64,000 nt of DNA, taken from NCBI RefSeq assembly GCF_947241705.1, contig NC_079257.1, positions 248,001 through 312,000 on the forward strand, read 5' to 3'. This document shows positions 10,597 through 22,540 of the stretch, piece by piece. The number at the start of each line of letters is the position of its first letter. Position 1 is the first letter of the stretch. Both the position numbers and the translations under genes were made by a program. Under the pieces are notes generated by a model, which did not search any database, was not told where the DNA came from, and was given only the letters and a program-made list of their open reading frames with translations. The stretch comes from Saccharomyces mikatae IFO 1815 (taxonomy: Eukaryota; Ascomycota; Saccharomycetes; Saccharomycetales; Saccharomycetaceae).

Positions 10597-11352
10597 ACCG
10601 AAAACACACTTCTGTTAATCTATCTACACTGATATATCTCAAAGTAGATAAGGAACCTTGAAGGATGAATATTAGGAGAATATTCGAAGTTCGGCGGTTC
10701 TGCTTCGTACGTACTATGCAGCACAAAATACACGTAATTTTCTCTAGACGCTTTTCTATTTTTCTTCATTGTTATTTTTTTTTTCAACTTTTTCATCCCT
10801 CTACAAGAGACGCGACAATTTTTAGCACGTGAACGGTAATAACGGATCCTAAACCCTGCGCGAAGCCACCTAATCATCAACCAAGCTATGCTGCGAGTCG
10901 CCAGACCCTGAATGCTTATATTTTTTCTCATACCGAGCCACTACTGCTATTCTATGTGCACCTCTTTGACCTACACATTAAATGAGCCTTGCCAGATATT
11001 GCTATTGTCGCTCTTTTCTGCCGCATATCTAACCATCCAAGAACATTGAGACTTGACATTGTGAGGCAGCAAAACTGCGACACCAGTAAACTACTATTAC
11101 CGCACATTTCGGTGTGATAGAGTGCTTTCGAGGCTCTGCTACGCTGCTACGCTGCTACTGCTTACTGGTCGCTCCCGACGGGCTCACTCAGCCGCTCTGC
11201 GCCCTCTTGCCCTTTTCAGCCCTTCAGCTGCGGCCGAAGCTATAAAAGTATGTTAAATTTGCTTTTTCAAGGACTCTTTCTGGCTCTTCCCCTTCTCAAT
11301 CGAAAGTATTGAAGGGGTCTGTTCGCTAAAAACAACCACACTCACATCCATA
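10597..11352. other. MNN2 / CYSTM-gene divergent promoter region
   Basis: 756 bp of shared upstream DNA. A CACGTG E-box (Cbf1/Pho4 type) is at 10826-10831, and a TATA box serving the rightward gene is at 11241. Minus-strand frames around 10500-10931 overlap this region but have low-complexity, basic translations without a recognisable domain, and I reject them. Confidence 0.55.
11241..11248 (+). promoter_or_regulatory. TATA box of the CYSTM gene
   Basis: TATAAAAG, 112 bp upstream of the ATG at 11353, preceded by a GC-richer stretch. This is consistent with a regulated, TATA-dependent promoter. Confidence 0.65.
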
Positions 11353-11736
11353 ATGTCTGCTAATGATTACTACGGCGGAGCTACCGGGGAAAAGAGTCAG
11401 TATTCCCGTCCCTCCAACCCCCCACCTTCCTCTGCTCATCAGAATGAAACTCAGGAGCGTGGCTACCCACCTCAACAACAGCAACAGTACTATCAGCAGC
11501 AGCAGAATCCTGGCTACTACAATCAGCAAGGATACAATCAACAGGGCTACAATCAGCAAGGATACAACCAGCAAGGATACAACCAGCAAGGATACAACCA
11601 ACAGGGCTACAACCAACAAGGCCATCAGCAACCCGTGTACGTCCAACAAAAGCCACCTCAGAAGGGCAATGAAGGATGTATCACTGCATGTTTAGCTGCG
11701 TTATGCATATGCTGTACCATGGATATGTTGTTCTAA
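11353..11736 (+). CDS. YBR016W: CYSTM-module tail-anchored plasma-membrane protein (YBR016W orthologue)
   Basis: 127 residues; the S. cerevisiae protein has 128. Residues about 1-35 are polar and Pro/Ser-rich. A short poly-Gln stretch follows, then seven tandem NQQGY-type units (the last reads NQQGH), encoded by 15-bp repeats at 11521-11625. The C-terminus is the CYSTM module: [23 protein letters not shown], shown here only as a Cys-rich hydrophobic tail of about 23 residues. CYSTM proteins are thought to act in membrane-linked stress responses and may be palmitoylated; the precise role is not known. The start ATG and MSANDYYGG are conserved. The repeat number may vary between strains. Confidence 0.9.
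   Translation: MSANDYYGGATGEKSQYSRPSNPPPSSAHQNETQERGYPPQQQQQYYQQQQNPGYYNQQGYNQQGYNQQGYNQQGYNQQGYNQQGYNQQGHQQPVYVQQKPPQKGNEGCITACLAALCICCTMDMLF
11521..11625 (+). repeat. Coding minisatellite, seven 15-bp units
   Basis: Seven in-frame units of 15 bp (pattern AAYCARCARGGNTAC) run from 11521 to 11625, the last ending in CAT instead of TAC. Neighbouring units are near-identical at the DNA level, which points to recent slippage or unequal exchange rather than selection on protein sequence alone. Confidence 0.9.
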
Positions 11737-12041
11737 AAGAAAACGCTAAAAGCATACAAAAAAAATAAAGTAAAAAGAATACTCTCTTCCTCTATTTTTG
11801 GCCGTTGCCATTCTTTCTTCTCAACATTTTTCTTAACAAGAAGGTAAAAAACAAATTCTAACATGTCGTTTAATGCATGTATGTAACACGCTTATCATAT
11901 GTAATTTCTATAATTAATTTCATCCGTATCTAATCCGTTTGCAATTCTGCAACCTTTTTTTTTCCCCCCAGTTGTTTTACGTATATATTAGTTGCAATAA
12001 TGTGGTACACTATACAGACACACAGGTACATTACGGTGCTC
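11737..12041. other. Convergent spacer between the CYSTM gene and KAP104
   Basis: 305 bp of AT-rich DNA with poly-A and poly-T runs between two converging 3' ends. Nothing else is visible. Confidence 0.55.
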
Positions 12042-14792
12042 TCAGTTGGTGAACTGCTGTAAGAATGAAATTTCATCTGGCGTGAAATTGATTGCGGCAA
12101 TTTGGGTAGGGTGATTCATTAAAAAAGTATAAATATCTTGGGCAAAAACATTTGCTTCCACGTTGTTTGACAAGCCTGAAACGATCTTATGAATAGTATC
12201 ATCACTAATCGCGACCCCTGTGCCGGTTAAGTTGATGATCTTCAGGAACCCCATGTACGCGCTGCTCTTTTCCTCCACATCGGCCAATGCGTTCACAGAC
12301 AGGCACCATTTATTCCAGTTTGAATCGTTGGCAAATGCGCCGGAGCTGAAAACCTCAGGGTGTGTCAGTCCCATCTTTCCGATGGTTACAGACAAGTTCT
12401 CCATCACCGAACCGTCTACAATTTGTGTGTTAGTAGTAAATAGATCCAGAATGATTCTAGACATATCAATAATATAGGTGTTCAGATCTACACGCTCGCT
12501 TATCAACCCAAGAGCCCATATCGCATTTATCACGGCAGGAGCACCATCGCTATCATCGTTATGCATTATTTCCGTACCAATCAGCTTTAAAAAATCCTCC
12601 AGATTGCCGATTATCAATTCAGAATTGAAGAAATATACAATATCTCCCAACAAGGCGAAGCAACTTTGTCTTACTTCATGAACAGGATCCTGTAAACATT
12701 CTAACATGATTTTCAGGATGGTCAAATCTTCCGTTCCTTGAGGAAACAGTAAATTTTGCGAGTGAGCACCAAGACCTTGCACCAATCCATCAATCAAATC
12801 TAACGATGTGATAATGAAATCCTTCTCAGGCACTACTATTGTCGGGTCTTGATGGGATTTGGCTTCCAATTCCACGCAATGACATAAAATTCTAAAAGCC
12901 CTGTTATACACTTCCGGTGCCATGGGCATGAATCTTTCCCCCAGCGATGATGCCACACAGGAAAGACATTCTAATAGTGGCCATAGCTCTTTGTCACCAT
13001 CCGATAATGAAGCCCATTTTCCAATCAAAGGTGGCAAGATTATTTGCATTGCTGTTTCATCCAGCACACATTTTTCAGCAAACCGACCTATGGCATCGTA
13101 CAATATAATTAGGTTCTTTTTTTTGTAGTATTTCAGACATTTATCAAAACTCGTCAATAATTGACTATAGAACAAAGTTTCAACTAATTCTGAATCAGCG
13201 TTTTCGATGAATACAGCTACACTGCTAATAGCTGCCTCTTGAACTTCCTTTTTCTTGTCCATTAAGGTATTTATTATGGGTTCTAGAACTGGCATTAAAA
13301 ACTCAGTGTGATCCTGTAATATCCAAGGCGAAAATCTACTTAATGTCCAACAAGTCATTTTCCTCACTGGTGCCCACTTATCGTTTAGCTGTTCCACCAG
13401 AAATGGCACTAATGAAGGTAATCCATCATTAAAATACTTCATTCCACCTTCTGCCATGGCTCCCAATGCTAATATGGTAGCTTCCCTGATGAACCATCTA
13501 TCGGAACCCAAATGTTCCCTTAAAAATGGGAATGCAATATCCATCACTTGATGAGGTAGAATATTTGTCATTACATCTAGTGTTGCGGCGGAACATTTTC
13601 TCAAATTCCATTGGTTATCAACATCACCATCTTCATCGCCATCTTCATCATCTTCGTTATCGTCTACATCTTCACCATTTACTGCCTCCTTCTTTTTCAC
13701 AATGCGAGGGGCAATGGGCTTGATATCTTCATCTTTATCCTCCAAAAATGCGTCATCTTCATTAGAAGCTTCAAGGAGGAGAATGGACTCTTCATTATAA
13801 ACCATCTTCGATAATAATATCGGCACGATATCCTTCACATATGGTTGTAAGATGTGTTCAGGAATATTTGGACTCGTTGCAAAAGCGTGCAAAAATTCAC
13901 AAGCTTCAATAGCCACCTTTTCCTCATTTACATTGGAGATCAAATGCAACATGAACTGTACAATGCCATCCAAATGAGAGACCAGCTTATCTGGTCTAAA
14001 TTCTAGTAAGAAACTAAAACTAATGCAGATTTGTGCCCTGACTAGGTCGTTTTCGTCATTTTGAGCTAGCTGGAAAATGATCTCTAAAAATTTATCTAAT
14101 CTTACAATGAAACTTTGCGTTTGTAATGGAATGACTGTATTTATACATTTAATCGATTCAGAACGAATCACGGGTGAAAAATTTGCATTTGAAATAAACC
14201 TAAAAAAACTGTCCAATAAAGTTTCCATAGGCTTGGTATTTCCTGACCATTCCAATTGGAAAAATTGTGCACTGTCCTCCATAATCTTAGATAAAGCCTT
14301 AATACTCGGCTCGTTTCCATTTGACGTTAACTCTAACAATTGGTAAAGCATTTGAAGGCCGGTTGGATCATCTCTATGTTGTCTATAATAGGTCGAAAAT
14401 AAAGTCGTAATGACAATACCTGTCACGTTAGAAACCAGATTATTATTTGAGTTATATAGACCATGTATAATGTTTGACTTAACATATTCCAAATCATCAT
14501 TATTGTCCTTGATTAAATTGTTCTCCCCTAGCATTGAATTCTTTAACAGCATACCGGCTGTAGCTCTATTGTTCTGAAGATCTTGTAAAGAGTAGTGCTG
14601 CTTTAATACATCATCGGACTCACCTTCAATTAAAATATAACACAAATAATTAAAAAACCCAGACTGTAGTTGGAAGTTCTCCATAGCTTCCATTGCATTA
14701 TTACGAATTTCTGGATTTGGTGACATACAGTTCTGTAAAAGAGTTGCTAGCTGCAACACAGAGTTTTCGGTTGGTTTCCATGTAGACGCCAT
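12042..14792 (-). CDS. KAP104: Kap104, karyopherin beta-2 (transportin)
   Basis: Nuclear import receptor for mRNA-binding cargo with PY-type localisation signals (Nab2, Hrp1 in S. cerevisiae), releasing cargo on RanGTP. I start at the ATG of MASTWKPTENS, giving 916 residues against about 918 in the orthologue. The open frame extends 14 codons upstream but only to a TTG. The protein is an all-helical HEAT-repeat solenoid. The acidic loop that couples Ran binding to cargo release is clear at about residues 355-405, where KDEDIKPIAPRIVKKKEA precedes a run of Asp and Glu. HEAT repeats such as FIREATILALGAMAEGG and KWAPVRKMTCWTLSRF flank it. The sequence is well conserved except within the acidic loop. 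Confidence 0.95.
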   Translation of the reverse strand: MASTWKPTENSVLQLATLLQNCMSPNPEIRNNAMEAMENFQLQSGFFNYLCYILIEGESDDVLKQHYSLQDLQNNRATAGMLLKNSMLGENNLIKDNNDDLEYVKSNIIHGLYNSNNNLVSNVTGIVITTLFSTYYRQHRDDPTGLQMLYQLLELTSNGNEPSIKALSKIMEDSAQFFQLEWSGNTKPMETLLDSFFRFISNANFSPVIRSESIKCINTVIPLQTQSFIVRLDKFLEIIFQLAQNDENDLVRAQICISFSFLLEFRPDKLVSHLDGIVQFMLHLISNVNEEKVAIEACEFLHAFATSPNIPEHILQPYVKDIVPILLSKMVYNEESILLLEASNEDDAFLEDKDEDIKPIAPRIVKKKEAVNGEDVDDNEDDEDGDEDGDVDNQWNLRKCSAATLDVMTNILPHQVMDIAFPFLREHLGSDRWFIREATILALGAMAEGGMKYFNDGLPSLVPFLVEQLNDKWAPVRKMTCWTLSRFSPWILQDHTEFLMPVLEPIINTLMDKKKEVQEAAISSVAVFIENADSELVETLFYSQLLTSFDKCLKYYKKKNLIILYDAIGRFAEKCVLDETAMQIILPPLIGKWASLSDGDKELWPLLECLSCVASSLGERFMPMAPEVYNRAFRILCHCVELEAKSHQDPTIVVPEKDFIITSLDLIDGLVQGLGAHSQNLLFPQGTEDLTILKIMLECLQDPVHEVRQSCFALLGDIVYFFNSELIIGNLEDFLKLIGTEIMHNDDSDGAPAVINAIWALGLISERVDLNTYIIDMSRIILDLFTTNTQIVDGSVMENLSVTIGKMGLTHPEVFSSGAFANDSNWNKWCLSVNALADVEEKSSAYMGFLKIINLTGTGVAISDDTIHKIVSGLSNNVEANVFAQDIYTFLMNHPTQIAAINFTPDEISFLQQFTN

Positions 14793-15523
14793 CTTTATCC
14801 ACTCAACTGTTGTTAGTAATTTTTGAAGAATCAAAAGCCGCAGAATATATGAAGTGTAATTACTTATTTGCTGCTCTTACTGCATATTTTACACTGAAAA
14901 GTTTTTTCTTTTCATAATTTTAAACATTACCTTTTTAAAAAGCACCGTATAACCCGGATGAAAACATAGAAAAAGAGGGTAATATTGCGAGTTCATATTC
15001 TCCACAGGCGACGACAACGATAAGTCTTATTGCTATATTAATATTAACGACCTCCAAGTACCGACATTCCCGCATAGTAAAAATTGGCAAGGTTCAGTAA
15101 TTTAATATAAGAATTCTGAATTAAAATTCATCTAAGAACTGTTTCTTTCTTAAAAGGCAATCGCAAGCGTCACGGTGTCTTTATTTGTGACACGTATTTT
15201 CCATATAAATTTGAAAACTGATGTTGTAAGAACAAGCAAGAGCGGTATTAAATTCTTCTAGATCTCAATTTCGGGTGGTTGCATCCCACTAAAGCTCTGT
15301 CTTCTTTTTCTCCTTTCTTTTTGTAGAAGGAACCATTTTACACAGCAAGAAAAGCAGTAGAAACAAATTTGTGAATCATTATAGAATCATTATGTATTCC
15401 GGTCACCTCATTTATAATAGATAACCAATCTATGAAAAAAAACGAAAAGTGTAAAGCAAAAATAACGCCATGTTATCTCAGGGGCCCGTCAGCGAGCACT
15501 ATAGATAGACTTTTTACTTTCAT
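14793..15523. other. KAP104 promoter / GAL7 3' region
   Basis: 731 bp between two leftward genes. It should hold the KAP104 promoter and the GAL7 terminator. I looked for tRNA and LTR relics and found none. There is no supported gene. Confidence 0.55.
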
Positions 15524-16624
15524 TTACAACTTATCTAGATAATGAGTCTTACCATCTAGATTTCTCAATTTTTCCGCCGCCTGTTCTGGAGTTAAATCTC
15601 TTTGGGGTTCACCTAATAATTCAAAACCAACCAAAAATTTTCGAACAGTGGCTGATCTTAACAATGGCGGATAGAAATGCATGTGAAACCAACTGTTATG
15701 TAGTTCATCACCAGCTGCATTCAAAGGTGCTTGATGGATACCCATTGAGTATGGGAAACTTGTCTCAAACAAATTATCGTATTTGATAGTCAACTGCTTC
15801 AGAATTGAAGCGAGTTCCTTCTTCATGGTATGGTCAAATTGACTAACAGAGGAGATCTTCTTCTTAGAAACAATCATGGTCTCAAATGGCCAAATAGCCC
15901 AGTATGGGACGACGACTATGAAGGACTCATTCTCAAGTACAAGTCTTCTCTTCTCTTCTAGCTCCAATTTAACATAATCAGCAAATAAATCAGTCTTATG
16001 CTCATGTTTATATTTCCCAAATGATTTCAATTCTTGAGAAACCTCACTAGGAATGGATTCTAAACACCAAGCTTGTCCATGGGGATGTAAGTTGGAACAA
16101 CCCATGGCAGTACCTTTATTTTCAAATATCTGCAGATATTTAAAGGGCTTATGATTCTCTCTTGCTTCTTTAGCGAGGTCGTTATTCAAGTTTTGCCAAG
16201 CATTAATAATGTTAACCAAATCAGACTCTTTCATTTGTGGTATGGTTAAATTATGTTTGGGGCTGAAACAAATGACGAAACAATTGCCCCTCACAGATTG
16301 TACTTTGAACAATCTATTTTTCAAATTATCCTTATCGGAATCATTTTGTAATAAAGGTGGCTGTTCGATCTTAACAGCGGCGTAGTCATTGGGGAAAATA
16401 TATGTTGATTCATATTCAGGGTTCTGGCCACCAGTAGCCCTATTGTTACCAGGACATAAGTAACATTTCGGATCATAGGCAGGAGAATTGGGTTTGTAGG
16501 CAGCCTCCTGTTGACCTAACCAAGGTCTCTTAGCCCTGTGCGGAGAAACCAAAACCCATGAGTCGGTTAATGGGTTGTAACGTCTATGGGAATTATCAGA
16601 AAAATCAAATTCTTGTGCAGTCAT
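15524..16624 (-). CDS. GAL7: Galactose-1-phosphate uridylyltransferase
   Basis: Leloir enzyme exchanging UMP between UDP-glucose and galactose-1-phosphate; cytosolic dimer. The 366 residues equal the S. cerevisiae length. The catalytic H-P-H motif is at residues 180-182 within SNLHPHGQAWC. The zinc-binding CxxC is C54/C57. The C-terminal half keeps GIHQAPLN and NSWFHMHFYPP. The gene is intact and apparently functional. It sits at the left end of the GAL7-GAL10-GAL1 cluster, transcribed leftward, with two Gal4-type sites upstream. Compared from memory with S. cerevisiae it is about 86% identical, lower than the flanking genes KAP104 and CHS3, which are about 94-95%. Confidence 0.97.
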   Translation of the reverse strand: MTAQEFDFSDNSHRRYNPLTDSWVLVSPHRAKRPWLGQQEAAYKPNSPAYDPKCYLCPGNNRATGGQNPEYESTYIFPNDYAAVKIEQPPLLQNDSDKDNLKNRLFKVQSVRGNCFVICFSPKHNLTIPQMKESDLVNIINAWQNLNNDLAKEARENHKPFKYLQIFENKGTAMGCSNLHPHGQAWCLESIPSEVSQELKSFGKYKHEHKTDLFADYVKLELEEKRRLVLENESFIVVVPYWAIWPFETMIVSKKKISSVSQFDHTMKKELASILKQLTIKYDNLFETSFPYSMGIHQAPLNAAGDELHNSWFHMHFYPPLLRSATVRKFLVGFELLGEPQRDLTPEQAAEKLRNLDGKTHYLDKL

Positions 16625-16709
16625 TATCGAAATAGTTCAATTGATTTTATTTTTCTGTTAAGTTAATACTATAACTAGTAATACCCATCAGTATCTCCAC
16701 GGTGCTGTC

Positions 16710-16715
16710 TTTATA
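16710..16715 (-). promoter_or_regulatory. TATA box of GAL7
   Basis: TTTATA on the plus strand (TATAAA in gene sense), 86-91 bp upstream of the GAL7 ATG and about 80 bp from the nearest Gal4 site. Confidence 0.7.
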
Positions 16716-16795
16716 TCTAAATTAACTAACAAGTAGACACACTCTATTACGAGCATCGGTCTTTATTGACACTGCACAGCCAGTCTGACGGATCA

Positions 16796-16900
16796 CGGTC
16801 AACTGTTGTCCGAGCGCCTTAGGACCCTTTTCCTTGTGCGTGGGACAAGTGGGAAATGACAGGAACATTATCCGATAGATCTTCGCTTAACAGTGGTCCG
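16796..16900. promoter_or_regulatory. Two Gal4-type sites upstream of GAL7
   Basis: A canonical CGG-N11-CCG lies at 16796-16812. A one-base variant CGC-N11-CCG lies at 16884-16900. Both match the 17-bp Gal4 footprint length and lie 172-276 bp upstream of the GAL7 ATG, as in S. cerevisiae. Confidence 0.85.
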
Positions 16901-17352
16901 AAGTATGGTCCAGAGGATAGGTAAAGTAATCTATGAATGTGTGTCAAGGGGAAAAAATGCGAACTTCTCCTTTACTTCACTAGGAAAACTGTTGTGGCCA
17001 ACACTTACAATTATTCTTGCCTGTACGATGTCTTCGCCCGAATACTCTACAATATTCGTGAGAAATATCAAAAATAGCAACCATCTGTTGCTCGCATCGG
17101 TCTTGTTACTAAAATTCTCCTTATTTTATAAATTTTGAATTTCTAGTATCGCTTTGATAAGAAATGAAATGTTTGCCCAATTAAGAATGTAATGCTACAT
17201 CAAAGGTGCATAGAAACATTCCAAAATACTCTCATCATTGAATGAAAGAAAACTAAACATAAAATTCGTTATATAATCATATATGTGTCGCAAATAAACT
17301 AATCAAGGTATAGAGTGTCATTCTTCATTGGTAATGATACCAGTGTGAGAAA

Positions 17353-19506
<2,154 letters not shown>

Positions 19507-19662
19507 TCAAGATAATATTACATTTCGTTACTATCATACACATACCGATGTCTAGTCTTACTTATATGTTACGGGAATTGTTGGTAATCCCAGTCTCCCA
19601 GATCAAAAAAGGTCTTTCTATGGAGCTTTGCTATATGTTTAGCTGTTCAAGATATTGAAATA

Positions 19663-19779
19663 CGGATGAGAAGCCGCCGAACGGACGACAATTCCCCGAC
19701 GGAACATTCTCCTCCGCGCGGCGTCCTCTACGTTGGTCGCGTCCCTGAACATAGGTACGGCTCGCACCACCGTGGTCCG
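19663..19779. promoter_or_regulatory. UAS-GAL: four Gal4 sites shared by GAL1 and GAL10
   Basis: Three canonical CGG-N11-CCG sites lie at 19663-19679, 19682-19698 and 19700-19716, almost back to back. A variant CGC-N11-CCG site lies at 19763-19779. Number, spacing and the position of the non-canonical fourth site repeat the S. cerevisiae arrangement although the spacer sequences differ. This predicts strong cooperative Gal4 activation of both genes. Confidence 0.93.
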
Positions 19780-19977
19780 AACTATAATACTGGCATAAAG
19801 AGGTACTAATTTCTACGGTGATATCCAACGCAAAATAAACAGTCCCCTGGCCCCACATACCTTCAAATCGATGCGTAAAACTGGCTAGCATAGAATTTTG
19901 GTAGCAAAATATTAGGTTCTCACCTTTCTCTGTGATAATTCATCACCAAAATGATGGTTTAGGACTATTAGCAAACA

Positions 19978-19983
19978 TATAAA
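19978..19983 (+). promoter_or_regulatory. TATA box of GAL1
   Basis: TATAAA in the context ACATATAAATGC, about 149 bp upstream of the GAL1 ATG and about 200 bp downstream of the last Gal4 site. Confidence 0.85.
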
Positions 19984-20126
19984 TGCAAAAGTCGCAGAGA
20001 TCAATTCATTCCATTCGAACCTTTGAGACTAATTATATTTAGTACTAGTTTTCTTTGGAGTTATAGAAATACCAAAAAAAAATAGTCAGTATCTATACAT
20101 ACATCGTTCATCAAGAAAAAAAACTA

Positions 20127-21713
20127 ATGACCAAACCTTACTCAGAAGAAGCGCCCGTTCCAGAATTCAATTCTGGTACCAAGCAATTACCAAAACCATT
20201 GGCCGAAAAGTGTCCTACTATTATTGAAAAATTCAGTAACGCTTATGGTACCAAACCTGATTTTATTACTAGATCTCCCGGTAGAGTCAATTTAATAGGT
20301 GAACATATTGACTACTGCGACTTCTCCGTTTTGCCTTTAGCTATTGATGTCGATATGCTTTGTGCTGTTAAGGTTCTGGACGAAAAGAATCCATCTATTA
20401 CGCTAACAAATGCTGATCCAAAGTTTGCTCAAAGAAAGTTCGACTTACCATTAGACGGTTCTTATGTCACAATTGATCCTTCTGTGTCGGACTGGTCTAA
20501 TTACTTCAAATGTGGTTTGCATGTTGCTCATTCTTTTTTAAAGGAAGTTGCACCAGAAAGATTTTTTAACACTCCTCTAGCTGGATTACAGGTTTTTTGC
20601 GAGGGTGATGTCCCAACTGGTAGTGGTTTGTCCTCTTCTGCTGCCTTCATTTGTGCAGTTTCTTTGGCTGTTATCAAAGCAAACATGGGTTCTGATTACC
20701 ATATGTCTAAACAAAACTTAATGCGTATTACAGTTATTGCAGAGCATTATCTCGGTGTTAACAACGGTGGTATGGATCAAGCTGCCTCTGTATGCGGCGA
20801 AGAAGATCATGCCCTATATGTCGAATTCAAACCACAATTGAAGGCTACACCATTCAAATTTCCAAAATTGCAAAATCATGAAGTTAGTTTTGTCATTGCG
20901 AACACCCTTGTTGTGTCTAACAAGTTCGAAACTGCTCCAACTAATTACAACTTGAGAGTGGTAGAGGTAACTACCGCTGCAAATGTCTTAGCATCCACAT
21001 ATGGCGTTGTTTTACCTTCTGAAAAGGAAGGGTCGAGCATGAATAAAGGTAACCTAAGGGATTTCATGAACGTGTATTATGCTAGGTATCACAACATCTC
21101 CACGCCCTGGAATGGTGATATTGAAATCGGTATTGAACGTCTAACGAAGATGCTAGAACTGGTTGAAGAATCTCTAGCTAATAGAAAACAAGGGTTTAGT
21201 GTCGATGATGTCGCACATGCCTTGAATTGTTCTCGCGAAGAGTTTACAAGAGACTACTTAACATTATCCCCAGTGAGATTTCAAGTATTAAAACTATACC
21301 AGAGGGCCAAGCATGTTTATTCCGAATCCTTAAGAGTTTTAAGAGCATTAAAGTTAATGACTACTGCTAAGTTTACCACCGATGAAGACTTTTTCAAGCA
21401 ATTTGGTGCTTTGATGAATGAGTCTCAAGCTTCTTGTGACAAACTTTACCAATGTTCTTGTCCAGAGATCGACAAAATTTGCTCCATTGCTTTATCGAAT
21501 GGGTCTTATGGTTCTCGTTTAACTGGAGCCGGTTGGGGTGGTTGCACTGTTCACTTGGTTCCAGGTGGGCCCAACGGAAATATAGAAAAAGTGAAAAAGG
21601 CCCTTGTGAATGAGTTTTACAAAGTTAAATACCCTAAGATCACCGAAGCTGAACTAGAAAATGCTATCATCGTTTCTAAACCAGCTTTGGGCAGTTGTTT
21701 TTATGAATTATAA
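20127..21713 (+). CDS. GAL1: Galactokinase
   Basis: ATP-dependent galactokinase making galactose-1-phosphate, first committed step of the Leloir pathway; also a weak Gal3-like inducer in S. cerevisiae. It has 528 residues, as expected. The galactokinase signature [15 protein letters not shown] is at residues 49-63. The ATP-binding GSGLSSSAA is at 165-173 and NNGGMDQ, with the catalytic aspartate, at 211-217. The Ser-Ala dipeptide within the GLSSSAA motif is present. Gal3 lacks it, so this is a true kinase and not GAL3. Intact and rightward, divergent from GAL10. Differences from S. cerevisiae are spread evenly, mostly at the N-terminus and residues 140-190. Confidence 0.97.
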   Translation: MTKPYSEEAPVPEFNSGTKQLPKPLAEKCPTIIEKFSNAYGTKPDFITRSPGRVNLIGEHIDYCDFSVLPLAIDVDMLCAVKVLDEKNPSITLTNADPKFAQRKFDLPLDGSYVTIDPSVSDWSNYFKCGLHVAHSFLKEVAPERFFNTPLAGLQVFCEGDVPTGSGLSSSAAFICAVSLAVIKANMGSDYHMSKQNLMRITVIAEHYLGVNNGGMDQAASVCGEEDHALYVEFKPQLKATPFKFPKLQNHEVSFVIANTLVVSNKFETAPTNYNLRVVEVTTAANVLASTYGVVLPSEKEGSSMNKGNLRDFMNVYYARYHNISTPWNGDIEIGIERLTKMLELVEESLANRKQGFSVDDVAHALNCSREEFTRDYLTLSPVRFQVLKLYQRAKHVYSESLRVLRALKLMTTAKFTTDEDFFKQFGALMNESQASCDKLYQCSCPEIDKICSIALSNGSYGSRLTGAGWGGCTVHLVPGGPNGNIEKVKKALVNEFYKVKYPKITEAELENAIIVSKPALGSCFYEL

Positions 21714-22540
21714 GTTCCATTCTATTAAAATACTCGAAACGGTTTCTTATTATCTCCTATTTATCCATGACTTTAGCATTACAAAAATACATGATATCAC
21801 CAAGTGTTGAAGCTTATATAGTTTGTAAATGTATTTAACTATATAACCAATGATTTTACGATAATGTTTATAACTTACAAGACCTTGATTACCTACAAAT
21901 ATACGAGGAAGGATGCAACGCCGGACTCGCTAGCACTTAATTTATTTTGAAAATTAGTCCTTGACTATATTATAGGTACGACTGTATAATCATGTCGTGG
22001 CAATTGTTATCTTATATGTGTCAAAGTTATTCGCGAAATTCTTGGCGAAGTAAAAACTGATGCGATGAAGTAAAATGATCTCAGTCTAGAAACTTTTTGT
22101 CCATTCTTTCTGGGGATCCCGCGAGAGTCCTTTGTCCTACTGATAATATTTGTACGCAATTTAGGACAATTTGGTTTTAGTAAGAACAGCGTCAAGAAGA
22201 AAAGAAAGAAAATCTCGGTAGGCGAGGAGAAAGGAAAAGACGGACTGTTACCGATTATTCTAGGTTGAAAAAGGTCGTATGACATCAGGATGAAAAATTT
22301 TCAGAATAGTCAAGGACAAAAATTAGGACAATTTGTTAAGATAGTATAGACTATTTGATAAAGTGTTAGTTAGTCTTTCACTCTTCGTTCAGATCTTCGT
22401 ACTCTTTTATTTTCAAGATGACTAAGTACCAAGTTGTTTTGCAAACTCACTCGTTGATTTTAGCTCTGCATCATACCTCATAGAGAAAACTTTTCGGTTC
22501 GAAGACGTTCTTACGTATAGCAAGAAGAGTGGTGAGAAAA
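21714..22540. other. GAL1-FUR4 intergenic region with short repeats
   Basis: 827 bp before FUR4 with no long gene. A 12-bp inverted repeat (GTCCTTGACTAT at 21957-21968, its complement at 22306-22317) and a 13-bp direct repeat (TTAGGACAATTTG at 22161-22173 and 22323-22335) fall in the presumed FUR4 promoter. A 21-codon upstream frame at 22418-22483 is described separately. I found no LTR match. Confidence 0.6.
22418..22483 (+). other. Possible upstream ORF in the FUR4 leader
   Basis: An ATG-initiated frame of 21 codons plus TAG ends 57 bp before the FUR4 ATG. Whether it is in the mRNA depends on the transcription start, which I cannot see. If included, it could lower FUR4 translation. Confidence 0.35.

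Larger units (their letters stand above)
16625..17352. other. GAL10-GAL7 intergenic region
   Basis: 728 bp containing the GAL7 promoter and the GAL10 3' end. The 81-codon frame at 16893-17138 begins inside the distal Gal4 site at a non-ATG codon and has no recognisable domain; I do not regard it as a gene. Confidence 0.65.

Noticed and set aside
10620-10931. 103-codon minus-strand frame in the MNN2 upstream region
   Set aside because: Basic, biased composition, overlaps the divergent promoter, no known homologue.
11326-11695. Three other frames over the CYSTM gene
   Set aside because: They stay open only because of the 15-bp repeat; the translations are simple repeats such as [10 protein letters not shown].
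15050-15470. Possible LTR or tRNA relic between KAP104 and GAL7
   Set aside because: Scanned for delta, sigma and tau ends and tRNA boxes; no alignable match.
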